From contig CBINHE010000107.1 in the NCBI GenBank assembly GCA_966250375.1, positions 1 to 12,665 of the forward strand: DNA of 12,665 nucleotides. The letters run 5' to 3'. The position numbers and the translations under genes were made by a program. Below are positions 1 through 6,145 of the stretch, piece after piece. The stretch is from CAMLDH01 sp966250375. GTDB lineage: Bacteria; Pseudomonadota; Gammaproteobacteria; Burkholderiales; Burkholderiaceae_D. The notes under the pieces were generated by a model. It was not told the origin of the DNA. It made no database searches and saw only the letters and a program-made list of their open reading frames with translations. The stretch's first letter is position 1; the number at the start of each line of letters is the position of its first letter.

Positions 1-92
1 CCTCGCGCCTACTTCCTCTCAGCAAGCCGGCCTTGGCTTCATGCGATTGCCCTGGTATTCGACGGCAAGGATGCCGATGCACCGTTCGTCGC

Positions 93-101
93 TGATACAA
101 T
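93..101 (+). promoter_or_regulatory. Candidate extended -10 promoter of rep
   Basis: The stretch reads TGATACAAT, an extended -10 element (TG, one base, then TACAAT at 96-101). No good -35 hexamer is seen about 17 bases upstream, which is usual for extended -10 promoters. Transcription would begin near 107-108, giving a leader of about 22 bases before the ATG at 130. The in-frame ATG at 100 lies inside the element, which argues that 130 is the true rep start. Inferred from sequence only. Confidence 0.4.
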
Positions 102-129
102 GAACCGTTTTGCGCCTCCGGTTTTACGC

Positions 130-2175
130 ATGTCATCTACCCCGCAGTTTGGTCTCAACGCCCCGCAACGCGAAGCCGTCAAATACATGGATGGCCCATG
201 TCTGGTGCTGGCTGGCGCCGGTTCCGGCAAGACGCGCGTGATCACGCAGAAAATCGCGCACCTGATCGAAGACTGCGGCTATGAATCCAGGCATATCGCC
301 GCGCTCACCTTCACCAACAAGGCCGCAACGGAGATGCAGGAACGCATCGCGAAATTGTTGAAAGAGCCGAAGCAGGCGAAAAATCTGACAGTCAGTACCT
401 TTCATTCACTCGGCGTGAAAATCCTGCGTCAGGAAGCCAACGAACTAGGTTTGAAAGACCGCTTCTCGATCATGGACAGCGACGATTGTTTTTCGCTGGT
501 GCAGGATCTGGCGCTCACGACCGACAAGCAATTGATCCGCCGCATCCAGACTGCGATGTCGTTGTGGAAGAACGGCCTGGTCGATCCCGACACCGCACTG
601 AAAAACGCGATTACCGAAGATGACGCGCAAGCTGCGCGCATCTACCGCAGTTACGTCGCCACCTTGTCGGCCTATCAGGCAGTCGATTTCGACGACCTGA
701 TCCGTCTGCCGGTGGAACTGTTCCGCGACAAGGAAGCGGTGCGTGATAAATGGCAGCGCAGGTTGCGCTACCTGCTGGTCGATGAATACCAGGACACCAA
801 CACCTGCCAGTACGAGTTGGTAAAACTGCTGGTCACCGGGATCGGCAAAAAACCGATGTTTACCGCCGTGGGCGACGACGACCAAGCGATCTATGCATGG
901 CGCGGCGCGACCATCGAAAACCTGAAGCAGTTGCAAGTCGACTTCCCCGATCTCCGTGTCATCAAGCTGGAACAGAACTACCGCTCGACCACCCGCATTC
1001 TGCAAGCGGCCAATACGGTCATTGCAAACAATCCGAAATTGTTCGATAAGCAGCTATGGTCCGAACACGGCCTGGGCGATCCGATCAAGGTGCTGGCGAT
1101 GCAGGACGACGACCAGGAAGCGGAGCAGGTCGCAATTACGCTGTCGGCGCATCGCTTCGAGCGCCGCGCCAAGTTTTCCGATTATGCGATTCTGTATCGC
1201 GGCAACCACCAGGCGCGCGTGATCGAACAGGCATTACGCAAGGAGCGCATCCCGTACACGATCTCCGGTGGCCAAAGTTTTTTCGATCGCGCCGAGATCA
1301 AGGACATCATCAGCTACCTGCGCCTGATCGCCAATCAAGACGACGATCCCGCATTCATCCGCGCCGTCACCACGCCCAAGCGCGGCGTCGGCCAATCGAC
1401 ATTGGAGGCGCTCGGCGCCTTTTCCGGGCAATGGCAATGCTCCTTGTTCGAGGCGGTATTCAAAGGTGGCATCGAAGCCAAGTTGGCCGATCGCCAGCTG
1501 ATGCCGCTGCGCGGATTCTGCAACTTCATCAACCAGCTCGAAGCGCATGCGCACAGAGAAGGGCATGCCGCCAGTCTGCTGGATGACATGATGAAAGAGA
1601 TCAATTACGAAGGGTATCTATACGATGCCTTCGACGACCGCCAGGCGCAATCCAAATGGCAGAACGTACTCGATTTCACGATGTGGCTGAAGGAGAAGGG
1701 CAACGGCGGCAAGGATGGCGCCAGCCGTGAAAAGAGCTTGCTGGATTTGACGCAAATGGTTGCATTGATGACGATGCTGGAAGGCAAAGACGAAGAGCCG
1801 GATGCGGTGCGCATGTCGACGCTGCATGCATCGAAAGGGCTGGAATTTCCGCACGTGTTTCTGGTCGGCGTGGAAGAGGGCATCCTGCCACACAAGGGCG
1901 ACCCCGATGCGCCGATCGAGACCTTGGGCGCGCGCATCGAAGAAGAGCGGCGCCTGATGTACGTCGGCATCACACGCGCGCAGCGCAGCCTGCACATCAC
2001 CTGGTGCAAAAAAAGGAAGCGGGCGCGCGAGAGTGTCAATTGCGATGAGTCGCGCTTCATCAAGGAGATGAAGCTGGATGAAGGTGATGCCGTGCCGACC
2101 GAGACAGAGACGATAACGCCGCAGAATCGACTGGCGAATTTGAAGGCGTTGTTGCAGAAGCCGAAGACAGATTGA
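130..2175 (+). CDS. rep: ATP-dependent DNA helicase Rep (UvrD/Rep superfamily 1)
   Basis: This is a 3'-5' superfamily 1A DNA helicase that uses ATP to unwind DNA, clears proteins ahead of replication forks and helps restart stalled forks. The start at 130 gives 681 residues, close to the roughly 673 of E. coli Rep. Visible motifs are Walker A GAGSGKT (K34), the Ia-type TFTNKAATEM, motif II VDEYQD (D218, E219), motif III GDDDQAIYAWRGA, motif IV LEQNYRST, motif V STLHASKGLEF and motif VI EEERRLMYVGITRAQ. The N-terminal wording (GPCLVLAGAGSGKTRVIT, CGYESRHIAALTFTNKAA) fits Rep better than UvrD or PcrA. The frame stays open upstream to the window edge, but the ATG at 100 overlaps the likely -10 element, so 130 is preferred. 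No ribosome binding site is obvious. All motifs look intact and no frameshift is seen. Confidence 0.96.
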   Translation: MSSTPQFGLNAPQREAVKYMDGPCLVLAGAGSGKTRVITQKIAHLIEDCGYESRHIAALTFTNKAATEMQERIAKLLKEPKQAKNLTVSTFHSLGVKILRQEANELGLKDRFSIMDSDDCFSLVQDLALTTDKQLIRRIQTAMSLWKNGLVDPDTALKNAITEDDAQAARIYRSYVATLSAYQAVDFDDLIRLPVELFRDKEAVRDKWQRRLRYLLVDEYQDTNTCQYELVKLLVTGIGKKPMFTAVGDDDQAIYAWRGATIENLKQLQVDFPDLRVIKLEQNYRSTTRILQAANTVIANNPKLFDKQLWSEHGLGDPIKVLAMQDDDQEAEQVAITLSAHRFERRAKFSDYAILYRGNHQARVIEQALRKERIPYTISGGQSFFDRAEIKDIISYLRLIANQDDDPAFIRAVTTPKRGVGQSTLEALGAFSGQWQCSLFEAVFKGGIEAKLADRQLMPLRGFCNFINQLEAHAHREGHAASLLDDMMKEINYEGYLYDAFDDRQAQSKWQNVLDFTMWLKEKGNGGKDGASREKSLLDLTQMVALMTMLEGKDEEPDAVRMSTLHASKGLEFPHVFLVGVEEGILPHKGDPDAPIETLGARIEEERRLMYVGITRAQRSLHITWCKKRKRARESVNCDESRFIKEMKLDEGDAVPTETETITPQNRLANLKALLQKPKTD

Positions 2176-2294
2176 GCGGTACATTGCCATATCCAATGGG
2201 AACGTGCCCAACCCGTGAAAAATTTGCAGCCGTCAGGTGATATGCAAATCGAACTGAGAAAAATCCATCCCAAACTGAATTCAGGAGAACGCCT

Positions 2295-2375
2295 TTGAAC
2301 CTGCCAACCGTGCCGGCCTCATTATCTCAATGTGCCGGGATACTTGCCTTATCCGAAGCGGATCGCACCAAGTGA
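2295..2375 (+). other. Possible 26-codon upstream ORF (TTG start) before the VF530 gene
   Basis: An AGGAG at 2283-2287 lies 7 bases before a TTG at 2295, which opens 26 codons (MNLPTVPASLSQ...EADRTK) ending in TGA at 2373-2375. That stop overlaps the proposed GTG start of the next gene at 2372 (GTGA). It could be a leader peptide that couples translation into the next gene, which has only a weak ribosome binding site of its own. The peptide is not recognised. An open run of this length is common by chance, and the overlap follows from the next gene's second codon being ACC, so this is tentative. Confidence 0.22.
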
Positions 2376-2584
2376 CCAACAATCCCCTGCATGGTATTAC
2401 TCTGGAGCAGATACTGGTGCGGCTTGAGCAGCATTACGGCTGGGCAGAACTCGGAAAGAAGATCGATATCCGATGCTTCACCAGCGACCCAAGCATCAAG
2501 TCCAGTTTGAAGTTTCTGCGGAAAACGCCGTGGGCCAGGGAAAAGGTGGAAAGCTTATATGTCGCCACGAAGTTTGCGCCATAG
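2372..2584 (+). CDS. VF530 family (DUF2132) small DNA-binding protein
   Basis: This 70-residue protein reads MTNNPLHGITLEQ at the start and holds RCFTSDPSIKSSLKFLRKTPWAR near the end, the hallmark of the VF530/DUF2132 family. The family prototype from Vibrio fischeri is a small four-helix protein with a fold likened to a double-stranded DNA-binding domain of RecA; its cellular role is not established. The GTG at 2372 is chosen because family members begin within a few residues of NNPLHG. The ATG at 2330 would add 14 residues (MCRDTCLIRSGSHQ) that do not look like the family. The gene lies about 200 bases after rep on the same strand with no terminator seen, so co-transcription is possible. 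Confidence 0.88.
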   Translation: MTNNPLHGITLEQILVRLEQHYGWAELGKKIDIRCFTSDPSIKSSLKFLRKTPWAREKVESLYVATKFAP

Positions 2585-2725
2585 CGTTGGTGGAGTGGAT
2601 TGCTCAGAGCACTCGTTCCGCTAAAGAACCGATTCCCTCGATGTTGTAATCGCAGATGTAATGAGCGAATCCCGCTTTATCGAAGTCATGGTTGCGCAAC
2701 TATTTTGCGCGCCTTTTTCAACCGT

Positions 2726-2729
2726 GGAG
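2726..2729 (+). promoter_or_regulatory. Ribosome binding site deciding the slyX start
   Basis: GGAG at 2726-2729 stands 8 bases before the GTG at 2738. It supports this GTG over the earlier ATG at 2600, whose extra 46 residues are rich in Arg and Cys and do not resemble SlyX. Confidence 0.6.
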
Positions 2730-2737
2730 AAACTGAA

Positions 2738-2947
2738 GTGACCACTGAAGACCGTTTAGTCGAGATTGAAATCAAAGTCTCACGCCAGGACGACATGCTC
2801 GATACTTTGAGCCAGACGGTCTACCGGCAGCAAAAGAAGATCGATGAACTGGAGGCGTTGTGTTCCGCACTGGCCAGACGCATCAAGGATATGGCGAGTG
2901 CGGACACCGGGCGCAACCTGGCAGATGAAAAGCCGCCGCATTATTGA
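2738..2947 (+). CDS. slyX: SlyX family protein
   Basis: This 69-residue protein (TTEDRLVEIEIKVSRQDD, then DTLSQTVYRQQKKIDELE) is a near full-length SlyX, usually about 72 residues. It is predicted to be almost entirely a coiled coil, with heptad-like Leu/Ile/Val spacing over residues 5-55, and ends in a polar tail with ...PPHY. The SlyX name comes from linkage to slyD in enterobacteria; its biochemical role is unknown. The start is GTG with a GGAG at good spacing. A 26-codon ORF (ATG at 2661) runs into it with a GTGA overlap, but that ORF has no clear ribosome binding site. The DUF2288 gene follows 78 bases after the stop on the same strand. Confidence 0.88.
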   Translation: MTTEDRLVEIEIKVSRQDDMLDTLSQTVYRQQKKIDELEALCSALARRIKDMASADTGRNLADEKPPHY

Positions 2948-3025
2948 GTGCATCTGGCTGACCATCGGCCCGGCCGCGAGAGACTTTCATCCACAGAACC
3001 CCGAAAATCCTTACATACGAAACCA

Positions 3026-3352
3026 ATGACAGCACTGGATAAACAAGACGCGCTTCTCCGTATGAAGCTGAATCAGGAGACATCGCAGATGCCATGGGCC
3101 GAATTGCTGCGCCACTTCGCCGCCGGTTCTGTCATCGCGGTGAGTAACGATCTGGATCTGATTGACGTGGCGGTTTGCATCTCTAATGACGACAAGGCGG
3201 CTGTCGCCCAATGGATGGCAGAGCATCGCGTGGCGAAGGTCTCCGATGCACAAGCCGCGGCGTGGCTGGAAGCCGACGCAGCTTTGTGGGCGGTGGTGGT
3301 CAGCCCATGGATACTCGTGCAGCAGGAAAAGCCATCGCAAGATCGTACGTAA
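3026..3352 (+). CDS. DUF2288 domain-containing protein
   Basis: This 108-residue protein carries the DUF2288 pattern: LRMKLNQETSQMPWAELLRHFAAGSV, then VSNDLDLIDVAVCISNDD, and the C-terminal AAAWLEADAALWAVVVSPWILVQ. The family is cytoplasmic, about 100 residues long and of unknown function; no catalytic motif can be named. The ATG at 3026 is chosen because the family starts shortly before the KLN.ET motif. A GTG at 2948, directly after the slyX stop, would add 26 residues unlike the family. The ribosome binding site is weak. It probably shares a transcript with slyX upstream. Confidence 0.85.
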   Translation: MTALDKQDALLRMKLNQETSQMPWAELLRHFAAGSVIAVSNDLDLIDVAVCISNDDKAAVAQWMAEHRVAKVSDAQAAAWLEADAALWAVVVSPWILVQQEKPSQDRT

Positions 3353-3360
3353 CCGGGGGA

Positions 3361-3397
3361 TGTCTCCATTGCGAGACAGTGCGCGCCGCAAGGCGGC
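3361..3397 (+). repeat. Two adjacent small inverted repeats after the DUF2288 gene
   Basis: TGTCTC (3361-3366) and GAGACA (3373-3378) form a perfect 6-bp stem with a 6-base loop. Seven bases later GCCGC (3385-3389) and GCGGC (3393-3397) form a 5-bp stem with an AAG loop. They begin 9 bases after the DUF2288 stop. No T run follows, so this is not a canonical intrinsic terminator. A weak terminator, an RNA-stability element or a binding site are all possible. Confidence 0.35.
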
Positions 3398-3419
3398 AGG
3401 CATTTACCAGACGGTGCGA

Positions 3420-3425
3420 TATACT
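3420..3425 (+). promoter_or_regulatory. Possible -10 hexamer before the FliL-like gene
   Basis: TATACT matches the sigma-70 -10 consensus at five of six bases and lies about 40 bases before the ATG at 3467. No convincing -35 is visible at the right distance (TTTACC at 3403 is too close), so this is weak evidence. Confidence 0.22.
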
Positions 3426-3466
3426 TTGCTTCTTCTGTGGTTAGACGCATCACTGCACGGACACGC

Positions 3467-3919
3467 ATGATAAAACCAAAACCGATCTCCAAGGTAAAAG
3501 CATCATCCAAAGCGCGAGCGGTCGGCAACGGCATCGCGGTCGGCATCGCGTTGTTTTGCCTCGTACTCGGTTTTGTTCTGGTTTGGTCGGGCTTTGACAT
3601 TGCACCTAAAACCCAGTCCCCTGTCGCCTATGTCAGTTTCGGTCCGATGGTGACGCGTGTTCCCGGCTACGCATTCTCGACCACCATGGCGGTTCAAACC
3701 AGTGCTGCCGATGCCAAGTGGACAACCCAGAACCGGAAGGCGATAAGTGCAGTTTTGCAAGAGGCCCTGGCCAAGGTCGATGCGCGCACTCTGCGTACTC
3801 CTGATGGCTTGGCTGTCCTGCAAGAGGCACTGAAGCTGGCCACCAATAGAACGTTCCAAACCGAACAGGTGCAAAATGTTTTGCTGACCGATTTCGTCCT
3901 CGAAAAGGATCGCAACTGA
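3467..3919 (+). CDS. FliL-like single-pass inner-membrane protein
   Basis: This protein has 150 residues from the ATG at 3467, or 160 from an in-frame GTG at 3437. A Lys-rich N-terminus (MIKPKPISKVKASSKAR) is followed by one hydrophobic segment at about residues 22-43, so the rest should lie in the periplasm. The periplasmic part has the FliL pattern: an early V.Y.S..P....... strand region, AISAVLQEALAKV, then LRTPDGLAVLQEALK and the ending VQNVLLTDFVLEKD, close to the FliL 'V.dVLFTDFVVQ' end. Known FliL proteins sit at the flagellar basal body and form rings around the stator units. No other flagellar gene is in the window, so the assignment rests on pattern only and a paralogue with another job is quite possible. 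Upstream is a weak TATACT element. Confidence 0.6.
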   Translation: MIKPKPISKVKASSKARAVGNGIAVGIALFCLVLGFVLVWSGFDIAPKTQSPVAYVSFGPMVTRVPGYAFSTTMAVQTSAADAKWTTQNRKAISAVLQEALAKVDARTLRTPDGLAVLQEALKLATNRTFQTEQVQNVLLTDFVLEKDRN

Positions 3920-4083
3920 ACCTGCGGCCAGCTTGCCTTATTCAGCCGTTTGTATTTGGTGCCGCCTTGGCGTCATTGCGGGGGGCAGGGGTCAATTGTT
4001 GTACGCAACGAAAAACAAGACGCGCTTAATCGGCCTTTGCATGCTTCAACTTCATGCGCCAACCCCCGCTAGAGAGTATCGAC
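3920..4083. other. Intergenic region between convergent genes
   Basis: 164 bases separate the FliL-like stop from the stop of the minus-strand acidic-protein gene. It holds a GCATG/CATGC inverted repeat (4039-4057) and a short GTTG/CAAC repeat near 4000. No convincing gene is seen: a small plus-strand open frame from 3933 has no recognisable product and runs into the antisense of the next gene. Confidence 0.5.
4039..4057 (-). terminator. Weak candidate terminator hairpin of the acidic-protein gene
   Basis: GCATG (4039-4043) and CATGC (4053-4057) pair across a 9-base loop, 27 bases beyond the stop of the minus-strand gene. Read on the minus strand, a TTTTT run follows only about 20 bases later, so this is not a textbook rho-independent terminator. 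Low confidence. Confidence 0.2.
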
Positions 4084-4467
4084 TCAACGACGCGCATGAA
4101 GGTCCGGCACTTGGCCAAGGCGCTCGATACGATCAGCATCAATATCTCGACCGTCTTTGATCACGGTGTCTCTGCCCGCGGTCGCGCGTTCGCCGGTACC
4201 TTCGGCATCGGAATCGCTATCGAGATTGGCATCGCCGACATCCGGGCCAGCGGTGCCCCCGGCTGTATTTTCCTCCGGGTCGGAAGTAGTGCCGGTATCG
4301 AGCGGGAGAACGATCTGATGACTCAATCCAATTCCGCCATGCACGTCGCTTCCGCTATCGGATGTATCGCTAGGCCCAAGCGCGTCGGTCCCATGCCCTT
4401 TACCGATCTCCCGATCGGCAACAGGGACCAGTTCCGGATTCAGGGTGCTGGTGGTGCTAGTTGCCAT
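4084..4467 (-). CDS. Acidic low-complexity protein of unknown function
   Basis: This 127-residue protein begins MATSTTSTLNPELVPVADR. It contains EIGKGHGTDALGPSDTSDSG, a stretch rich in Gly, Asp and Ser, then GDANLDSDSDAEGTGERATA and a C-terminal GRDTVIKDGRDIDADRIERL. I recognise this wording from short hypothetical proteins of Burkholderiales, but no function is known to me. It has no signal peptide, membrane segment or Cys, and its Asp/Gly/Ser/Thr-rich make-up suggests a soluble, largely disordered protein. The ATG at 4467 is chosen because AAGGAG lies 6 bases upstream; the open frame runs 47 codons further up without a site of that quality. A candidate ECF-type promoter and a dyad lie upstream, which would fit a stress-induced protein. 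The long plus-strand frame antisense to it is rejected. Confidence 0.78.
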   Translation of the reverse strand: MATSTTSTLNPELVPVADREIGKGHGTDALGPSDTSDSGSDVHGGIGLSHQIVLPLDTGTTSDPEENTAGGTAGPDVGDANLDSDSDAEGTGERATAGRDTVIKDGRDIDADRIERLGQVPDLHARR

Positions 4468-4473
4468 GATGCG

Positions 4474-4479
4474 CTCCTT
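4474..4479 (-). promoter_or_regulatory. Ribosome binding site deciding the acidic-protein start
   Basis: On the minus strand AAGGAG stands 6 bases before the ATG at 4467, a near-perfect Shine-Dalgarno sequence. It fixes the start despite the longer open frame. Confidence 0.75.
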
Positions 4480-4507
4480 GATCAGGTATGTGAAGAAAAC
4501 ACAATTC

Positions 4508-4535
4508 TTAGATTGAATGCAGCGGTACATAGTTC
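4508..4535 (-). promoter_or_regulatory. Candidate ECF/sigma-E-type promoter of the acidic-protein gene
   Basis: On the minus strand GAACTA (4535-4530) and TCTAA (4512-4508) are separated by 17 bases. This resembles the RpoE-type consensus (GAACTT, 16-17 bases, TCTGA/TCTAA). Transcription would start near 4500, about 33 bases before the ATG. It is a pattern match by eye; such matches also occur by chance. Confidence 0.35.
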
Positions 4536-4557
4536 TGCTCATCGGCGCCATTTTCCG

Positions 4558-4583
4558 GGCAATCGGATTGCAATCAAATTGCC
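4558..4583. promoter_or_regulatory. 26-bp operator-like dyad
   Basis: The outer arms GGCAAT (4558-4563) and ATTGCC (4578-4583) and the perfect core palindrome GATTGCAATC (4566-4575) share one centre, between 4570 and 4571. In all 11 of 13 half-site positions are symmetric; only bases 4564-4565 against 4576-4577 break it. The site lies about 22 bases upstream of the candidate -35 of the minus-strand gene and about 140 bases before dinB. It looks like a binding site for a dimeric regulator; which one is unknown. Confidence 0.5.
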
Positions 4584-4725
4584 TGCGTTCATCGGTTTTA
4601 TGTTTCACTTAGCGTGATTCACTACACTAGCCGGACAACCGTGACGCCTTCCCCAAAGATCATTCATTGCGATTGCGACTGCTTTTATGCCGCAGTTGAT
4701 TTGTCAAACGTGGCGTATTTGCTCA

Positions 4726-5883
4726 ATGAACATTGAAACCCGCCGCATCGCGCATTTGGACATGGATGCCTTCTATGCATCAGTAGAACTTCTGCGCTAT
4801 CCAGAATTACGCGGACTGCCGGTTGTCATCGGTGGTCGCTCAGTACACCACCCCGAAGTCCAACAAGATGGGAGTCGGCATTTCTCAAAGCTGCGCGATT
4901 ACGTCGGGCGAGGGGTCGTGACCACCTCTACTTACGAAGCACGTGCCCTCGGCGTTTTTTCTGCAATGGGGGTCATGAAGGCGGCACAGTTAGCGCCGGA
5001 CGCCATTCTCTTACCGGCGGATTTCGACGCCTATCGCCATTATTCGAAGCTATTCAAAAATGCAGTCGCAAGCATCGCGCCTCATATTGAAGATCGGGGC
5101 ATCGATGAGATTTATATCGATCTGAGTGACGTGCCAGATGAGACGCGTTCACTTGCTTTGCGTATTAAACATGCTGTGCGAGAGGCTACTGGTCTCTCGT
5201 GCTCAATCGGCGTTGCGCCCAACAAGCTGCTAGCGAAGATCTGCTCGGACCTTGAAAAGCCCGATGGGCTGACGATTTTGAGCCATGCCGATATACCAAA
5301 TCGAATCTGGCCTCTGTCTGTTCGCAAAATTAATGGCATCGGTCCGAAAGCGGGGGAGAAGCTGGTTACCCTTGGTATCCGAACGGTTGAGGAACTTGCC
5401 AAAGCAGAACTTGATTTGCTTCAGGCTCATTTCGGTCGAAGCTACATTAGCTGGCTTCACAACGCGGCTCAAGGCATCGACGATCGGCCGGTAGTAACGA
5501 GTTCGGAGCCCAAGTCGATCAGCCGCGAGACAACCTTTGAGCGAGACCTTCATGCCCGTCATGACCGTAAGACGCTGTCTGGTATTTTTACTGCATTATG
5601 TACGCGAGTAGCAGAAGATCTGCACTGCAAGGGATACGTTGGCCGCACTATCGGCATCAAGCTGCGTTACGCAGATTTCCGCACCCTTACGCGTGACGTT
5701 ACGCTACCTGCCCCTACCGCCGATGCGGCAACCATTCGTAGAGCTGCCGGAGAGTGTCTGCGACGGGTTCCTCTGGAGCAGAGACTGCGACTGCTCGGTG
5801 TACGAGTCAGTGCTCTGTCTAGATTAGGGGCGTCGCATGGCGACGATAATCTATCGCAAGGAGAGCTACTCTTCATTGTATAA
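4726..5883 (+). CDS. dinB: DNA polymerase IV (Y-family, translesion synthesis)
   Basis: This 385-residue Y-family polymerase copies past damaged bases with low fidelity. Visible features are HLDMDAFYASVE at the N-terminus (catalytic D12, steric gate Tyr17), TTSTYEARALGVFSAMG, the catalytic pair in RGIDEIYIDLSD (D127, E128), CSIGVAPNKLLAKICSDLEKPDGL, the helix-hairpin-helix KINGIGPKAGEKLVTLGI, and a little-finger domain from about residue 260. The end, SQGELLFIV, may hold a degenerate beta-clamp motif. The ATG at 4726 is chosen because family proteins begin a few residues before the first catalytic Asp; an ATG at 4687 would add 13 residues. About 20 residues (roughly 39-59) are inserted between VVIGGR and RGVVTT relative to E. 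coli DinB. No LexA-type CTGT/ACAG box is seen upstream. Base composition is lower in GC than the neighbours (28 of 60 in 5041-5100). Confidence 0.95.
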   Translation: MNIETRRIAHLDMDAFYASVELLRYPELRGLPVVIGGRSVHHPEVQQDGSRHFSKLRDYVGRGVVTTSTYEARALGVFSAMGVMKAAQLAPDAILLPADFDAYRHYSKLFKNAVASIAPHIEDRGIDEIYIDLSDVPDETRSLALRIKHAVREATGLSCSIGVAPNKLLAKICSDLEKPDGLTILSHADIPNRIWPLSVRKINGIGPKAGEKLVTLGIRTVEELAKAELDLLQAHFGRSYISWLHNAAQGIDDRPVVTSSEPKSISRETTFERDLHARHDRKTLSGIFTALCTRVAEDLHCKGYVGRTIGIKLRYADFRTLTRDVTLPAPTADAATIRRAAGECLRRVPLEQRLRLLGVRVSALSRLGASHGDDNLSQGELLFIV

Positions 5884-6145
5884 GTTGCTGTGGATTTGTT
5901 GATTGTGAGCAGCCAAAGCCAGGAAAATATAATGGTTTTGTCGCATTAACGGTGAACTGCCAACCGGTTAGACAATGCCGGTGCTCGATATCCTGCGATG
6001 AGTTATTCCAGATGATCCGGTACTTGTGACGTAATGCACTTTGCGCAGGATAGGTCGACGGGCACGCAGCGCGCCAATGATCGTCGTGCATATTTCGGAG
6101 CTTGTGGTCAGGCCTTTCGCTGGTTTAGTCAATGCAGTCACATCA
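5884..6145. other. Intergenic region between convergent dinB and kinase genes
   Basis: 262 bases lie between the two stops. The only structure noted is ACCGG (5963-5967) with CCGGT (5978-5982) across a 10-base loop, with no T run on either side, so it is a poor terminator. A 72-codon minus-strand frame (5873-6091) has no recognisable product and overlaps the end of dinB; it is not called as a gene. Confidence 0.5.

Noticed and set aside
1..103. Open frame from the window edge ending at TGA 101-103, possibly the tail of an upstream gene
   Set aside because: Only about 33 codons are visible with no recognisable sequence; all three plus-strand frames are open for most of this stretch, so nothing can be decided.
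445..1005. 186-codon minus-strand frame inside rep
   Set aside because: It is antisense to conserved helicase motifs and has no independent support.
2844..3029. 61-codon plus-strand frame overlapping slyX and ending in an ATGA overlap with the DUF2288 start
   Set aside because: It lies mostly within slyX in another frame, and the ATGA overlap follows simply from the second codon being ACA.
4054..4617. 187-codon plus-strand frame opposite the acidic-protein gene
   Set aside because: The minus-strand gene has a strong ribosome binding site and familiar sequence; this frame has neither.
5873..6091. 72-codon minus-strand frame between dinB and the kinase
   Set aside because: It has no recognised domain or Shine-Dalgarno, and overlaps the 3' end of dinB.
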